In this document: positions 62,446 through 64,000 of the stretch, one piece after another | Position numbering within the stretch: position 1 is the stretch's first letter | Layout: each line of letters begins with the position of its first letter | From: Algoriphagus vanfongensis DSM 17529 | GTDB taxonomy: Bacteria > Bacteroidota > Bacteroidia > Cytophagales > Cyclobacteriaceae | Length of the DNA: 64,000 nt | Direction: 5' to 3' | Assembly: GCF_000429465.1 (NCBI RefSeq) | Contig: NZ_AUBX01000015.1 | Span: 1-64,000, forward strand | Translations under genes and position numbers: made by a program | The notes under the pieces: model-generated | What the model saw: the letters and a program-made list of their open reading frames with translations, nothing else | The model's database searches: none | What the model was told of the DNA's origin: nothing

Positions 62446-62785
62446 AAGAGATTGTCCTAAGTCCATGGTTCATAGCTTTCACACCAGTCCATTTAAATTC
62501 TTCTAAAACGTCCAATTTTGTAGAATCCGTCAAACTCCACTCTACTACGCGTAAATCGTAATTCGTAAATCAAAAAATCTCCGTTGCTCGTTTTTCGTAA
62601 ATTTCCTATCGCTTTCGATTATAGAGATTGAGAGAATAAGAGATTGTACTTGGTCCATGGCTTTCGCACCAATCCTTTTAAATTCTCCCAATGACGTTCA
62701 ATTTTGTAGAATCCGTCAAACTCCACTCTATTGCTCGTAAATCGTAATTCCTAAATCAATAATTCTCCGCTGCTCCAACTTCTCA
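62446..62785. repeat. Two tandem copies of a non-coding segment, period about 190 nt
   Basis: Copy 1 (about 62446-62600) and copy 2 (about 62638-62785) share, in order, AAGAGATTGT, GTCCATGG, TTTTGTAGAATCCGTCAAAC, CTCCACTCTA and CGTAAATCGTAATTC. Offsets between copies are 192 nt at the left end and 186 nt at the shared TTTTGTAG block. Short CGTAAATC-type motifs repeat within each copy. It fills the space between the desaturase gene and recX and has no open frame of note. Confidence 0.7.
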
Positions 62786-62807
62786 TTTCGTAAACTATGA
62801 TTACTAA

Positions 62808-63314
62808 TCACTGAGACTGAATACTAGCCAAGGCTTCCTGCACCAAATCCTGCTCAAAACCCTTCTGCATCAAATAGCCGACAACTTTATAACGCTTTTT
62901 GAAAAGGTCAGCTTCAGTAGTCTTCTCCCATTTCTTTTCGGTCTCACACAGCAGAGTGTCATAGTATTCCTCAGGATCTATCTCTGACAAACCCTTTCTG
63001 ATCAATTCTTCAGAGATCTGTCGCATTTTGAGTTCTAGCTTGATTCTGTTTCTACCCCATTTCTTTAGGCGGAATTTACCCCGGGCAAAAGCCTTAGCAT
63101 AGCGCTCTTCATCCAGAAATTTCTCAGTGATCAGATACTCGATCAGCTCCTCTGCTTTTTCTCCCGAAATCTTTTTTTCATAGAGCTTTCGGCGGACCTC
63201 CCAGGCACATCGCTCTTGGTAGGCACAATAGCTCGAAAGCTTCTCTTTAGCTTCCTCGAGAGTCCAGGTTTTTTTTGGGCTAGAGGAAGGCTTATTTTTT
63301 CGCCAACCAGACAT
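62808..63314 (-). CDS. recX: RecA regulator RecX
   Basis: This 168-residue protein has the three-helix repeats of RecX: AKEKLSSYCAYQERCAWEVRRKL, EELIEYLITEKFLDEERYAKAF and RGKFRLKKWGRNRIKLELKMR, followed by YLMQKGFEQDLVQEAL. RecX binds RecA and limits filament extension. The motif order and length fit the family. No recA is nearby. A TAGGTTTG element (63355-63362, minus strand) about 41 nt upstream is a good -7 candidate and lies between recX and tpiA. Confidence 0.9.
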   Translation of the reverse strand: MSGWRKNKPSSSPKKTWTLEEAKEKLSSYCAYQERCAWEVRRKLYEKKISGEKAEELIEYLITEKFLDEERYAKAFARGKFRLKKWGRNRIKLELKMRQISEELIRKGLSEIDPEEYYDTLLCETEKKWEKTTEADLFKKRYKVVGYLMQKGFEQDLVQEALASIQSQ

Positions 63315-63381
63315 TTTCCTTACTTTTAGGCCAAAATGAAAATTTTTAGAAACTCAAACCTATAAAAATTTTAAATCCGAT

Positions 63382-64000
63382 ATGCGCAAAAAAATCATCG
63401 CCGGAAACTGGAAAATGAATCTGACTTTTGATGAAGGCCAAAAACTGACCTCTGAAATCGTCAACATGTACAAAGACGAGCAGGTTTCCGATGTGACGGT
63501 AGTGCTCAATCCTCCCTTTCCTCACCTATTCCCAGTTAAGAAATTGATCGGAGATACCGCAGGAATTTTCGTTGGCGCCCAAAACTGCTCCGACAAAGAC
63601 TCTGGTGCCTATACCGGTGAAACCTCTGCTTCTATCATCGCTTCTTTTGGAGCACAATATGTGATCATCGGACATTCGGAAAGAAGAGAATACTTCAAAG
63701 AAGATAATGAGCTACTGGCACTGAAAGTGAAAAAGGCTTTGGAAAATGGCTTGACCCCGATTTTCTGCTGTGGTGAATCTCTTGAAATTCGCGAGGCTGG
63801 TACTCACGAATCCAACGTGAAATTCCAATTGACTGACTCCCTATTCTCTCTCAGCGCAGAGGAAATCCAAAAAGTAGTCATCGCATACGAGCCTATCTGG
63901 GCTATCGGAACAGGAAAAACCGCATCAGCTGACCAAGCTCAGGAAATGCACCAAGCTTTGAGAAGACATCTAGCCAGCAAATATGGCAAAGAAGTAGCTG
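63382..64000 (+). CDS. tpiA: Triosephosphate isomerase, truncated by window edge
   Basis: The first 206 codons of this glycolytic enzyme are present. The family motifs are AGNWKMN (Lys11), GAQNCSDKDSGAYTGE, IIGHSERRE (catalytic His98) and YEPIWAIGTGKTA (catalytic Glu170). It interconverts dihydroxyacetone phosphate and glyceraldehyde 3-phosphate in the cytoplasm. The rest of the gene lies beyond base 64000. It diverges from recX, with 67 nt between the two start codons. Confidence 0.96.
   Translation, partial: MRKKIIAGNWKMNLTFDEGQKLTSEIVNMYKDEQVSDVTVVLNPPFPHLFPVKKLIGDTAGIFVGAQNCSDKDSGAYTGETSASIIASFGAQYVIIGHSERREYFKEDNELLALKVKKALENGLTPIFCCGESLEIREAGTHESNVKFQLTDSLFSLSAEEIQKVVIAYEPIWAIGTGKTASADQAQEMHQALRRHLASKYGKEVA

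Overview
The window looks like chromosomal DNA of a Bacteroidota bacterium of the Cytophagales, probably close to Algoriphagus or another Cyclobacteriaceae member. The basis is a SusC/SusD pair, PorT-type outer-membrane barrels, a CrtD-like carotenoid desaturase, promoter elements of the TAnnTTTG type, weak Shine-Dalgarno sequences and the general gene style. I saw no rRNA, tRNA, insertion sequence, phage gene or CRISPR array. The species is an inference.

Layout. (1) 1-22752, minus strand: one uninterrupted reading frame of 7584 codons that runs off the left edge. It encodes a secreted giant protein made of three DUF11-type domains followed by about 66 tandem units of about 107 residues (DUF7507/DUF11-like). 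(2) 22753-32154: an AT-rich spacer, an outer-membrane barrel, an S9 peptidase, uppP, a MuiA/DUF4139 protein carrying an inserted SusC-like N-terminal module, a DUF4328 protein, and a three-gene cluster (membrane protein, winged-helix regulator, DUF1579-like protein) with the same 15-nt inverted repeat in front of two of its genes. (3) 32155-44522: a TonB-C/TPR-like protein, a BCCT transporter without a normal start codon, choline dehydrogenase (betA), an NPP-type phosphoesterase lipoprotein, SusD, SusC, a Tat-exported metallophosphoesterase and a divergent TetR regulator. The TetR-side intergenic region and the susC upstream region share an operator of the form TTGAAT-N4-ATTCAA. (4) 44616-56199: mostly housekeeping and stress genes (DUF1569, VOC, NlpE-like, OxyR, Gfo/Idh/MocA, a double-thioredoxin lipoprotein, an OhrR-like MarR protein without cysteine, a quinone oxidoreductase, an M20 dipeptidase, DsbD). 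(5) 56214-64000: an outer-membrane protein, glyS, a GH43 lipoprotein, a CrtD-like desaturase, a duplicated non-coding segment, recX and the start of tpiA.

How genes may work together. The most coherent system is 32877-44522. SusC/SusD would take up a phosphorylated organic molecule, the NPP lipoprotein and the Tat metallophosphoesterase would cleave it, a BCCT carrier would bring in choline or betaine, and BetA would oxidise choline. A TetR protein appears to control at least susC and the metallophosphoesterase. Use of a choline phosphoester such as glycerophosphocholine or phosphocholine is an inference from this neighbourhood; nothing in the sequence proves the substrate.
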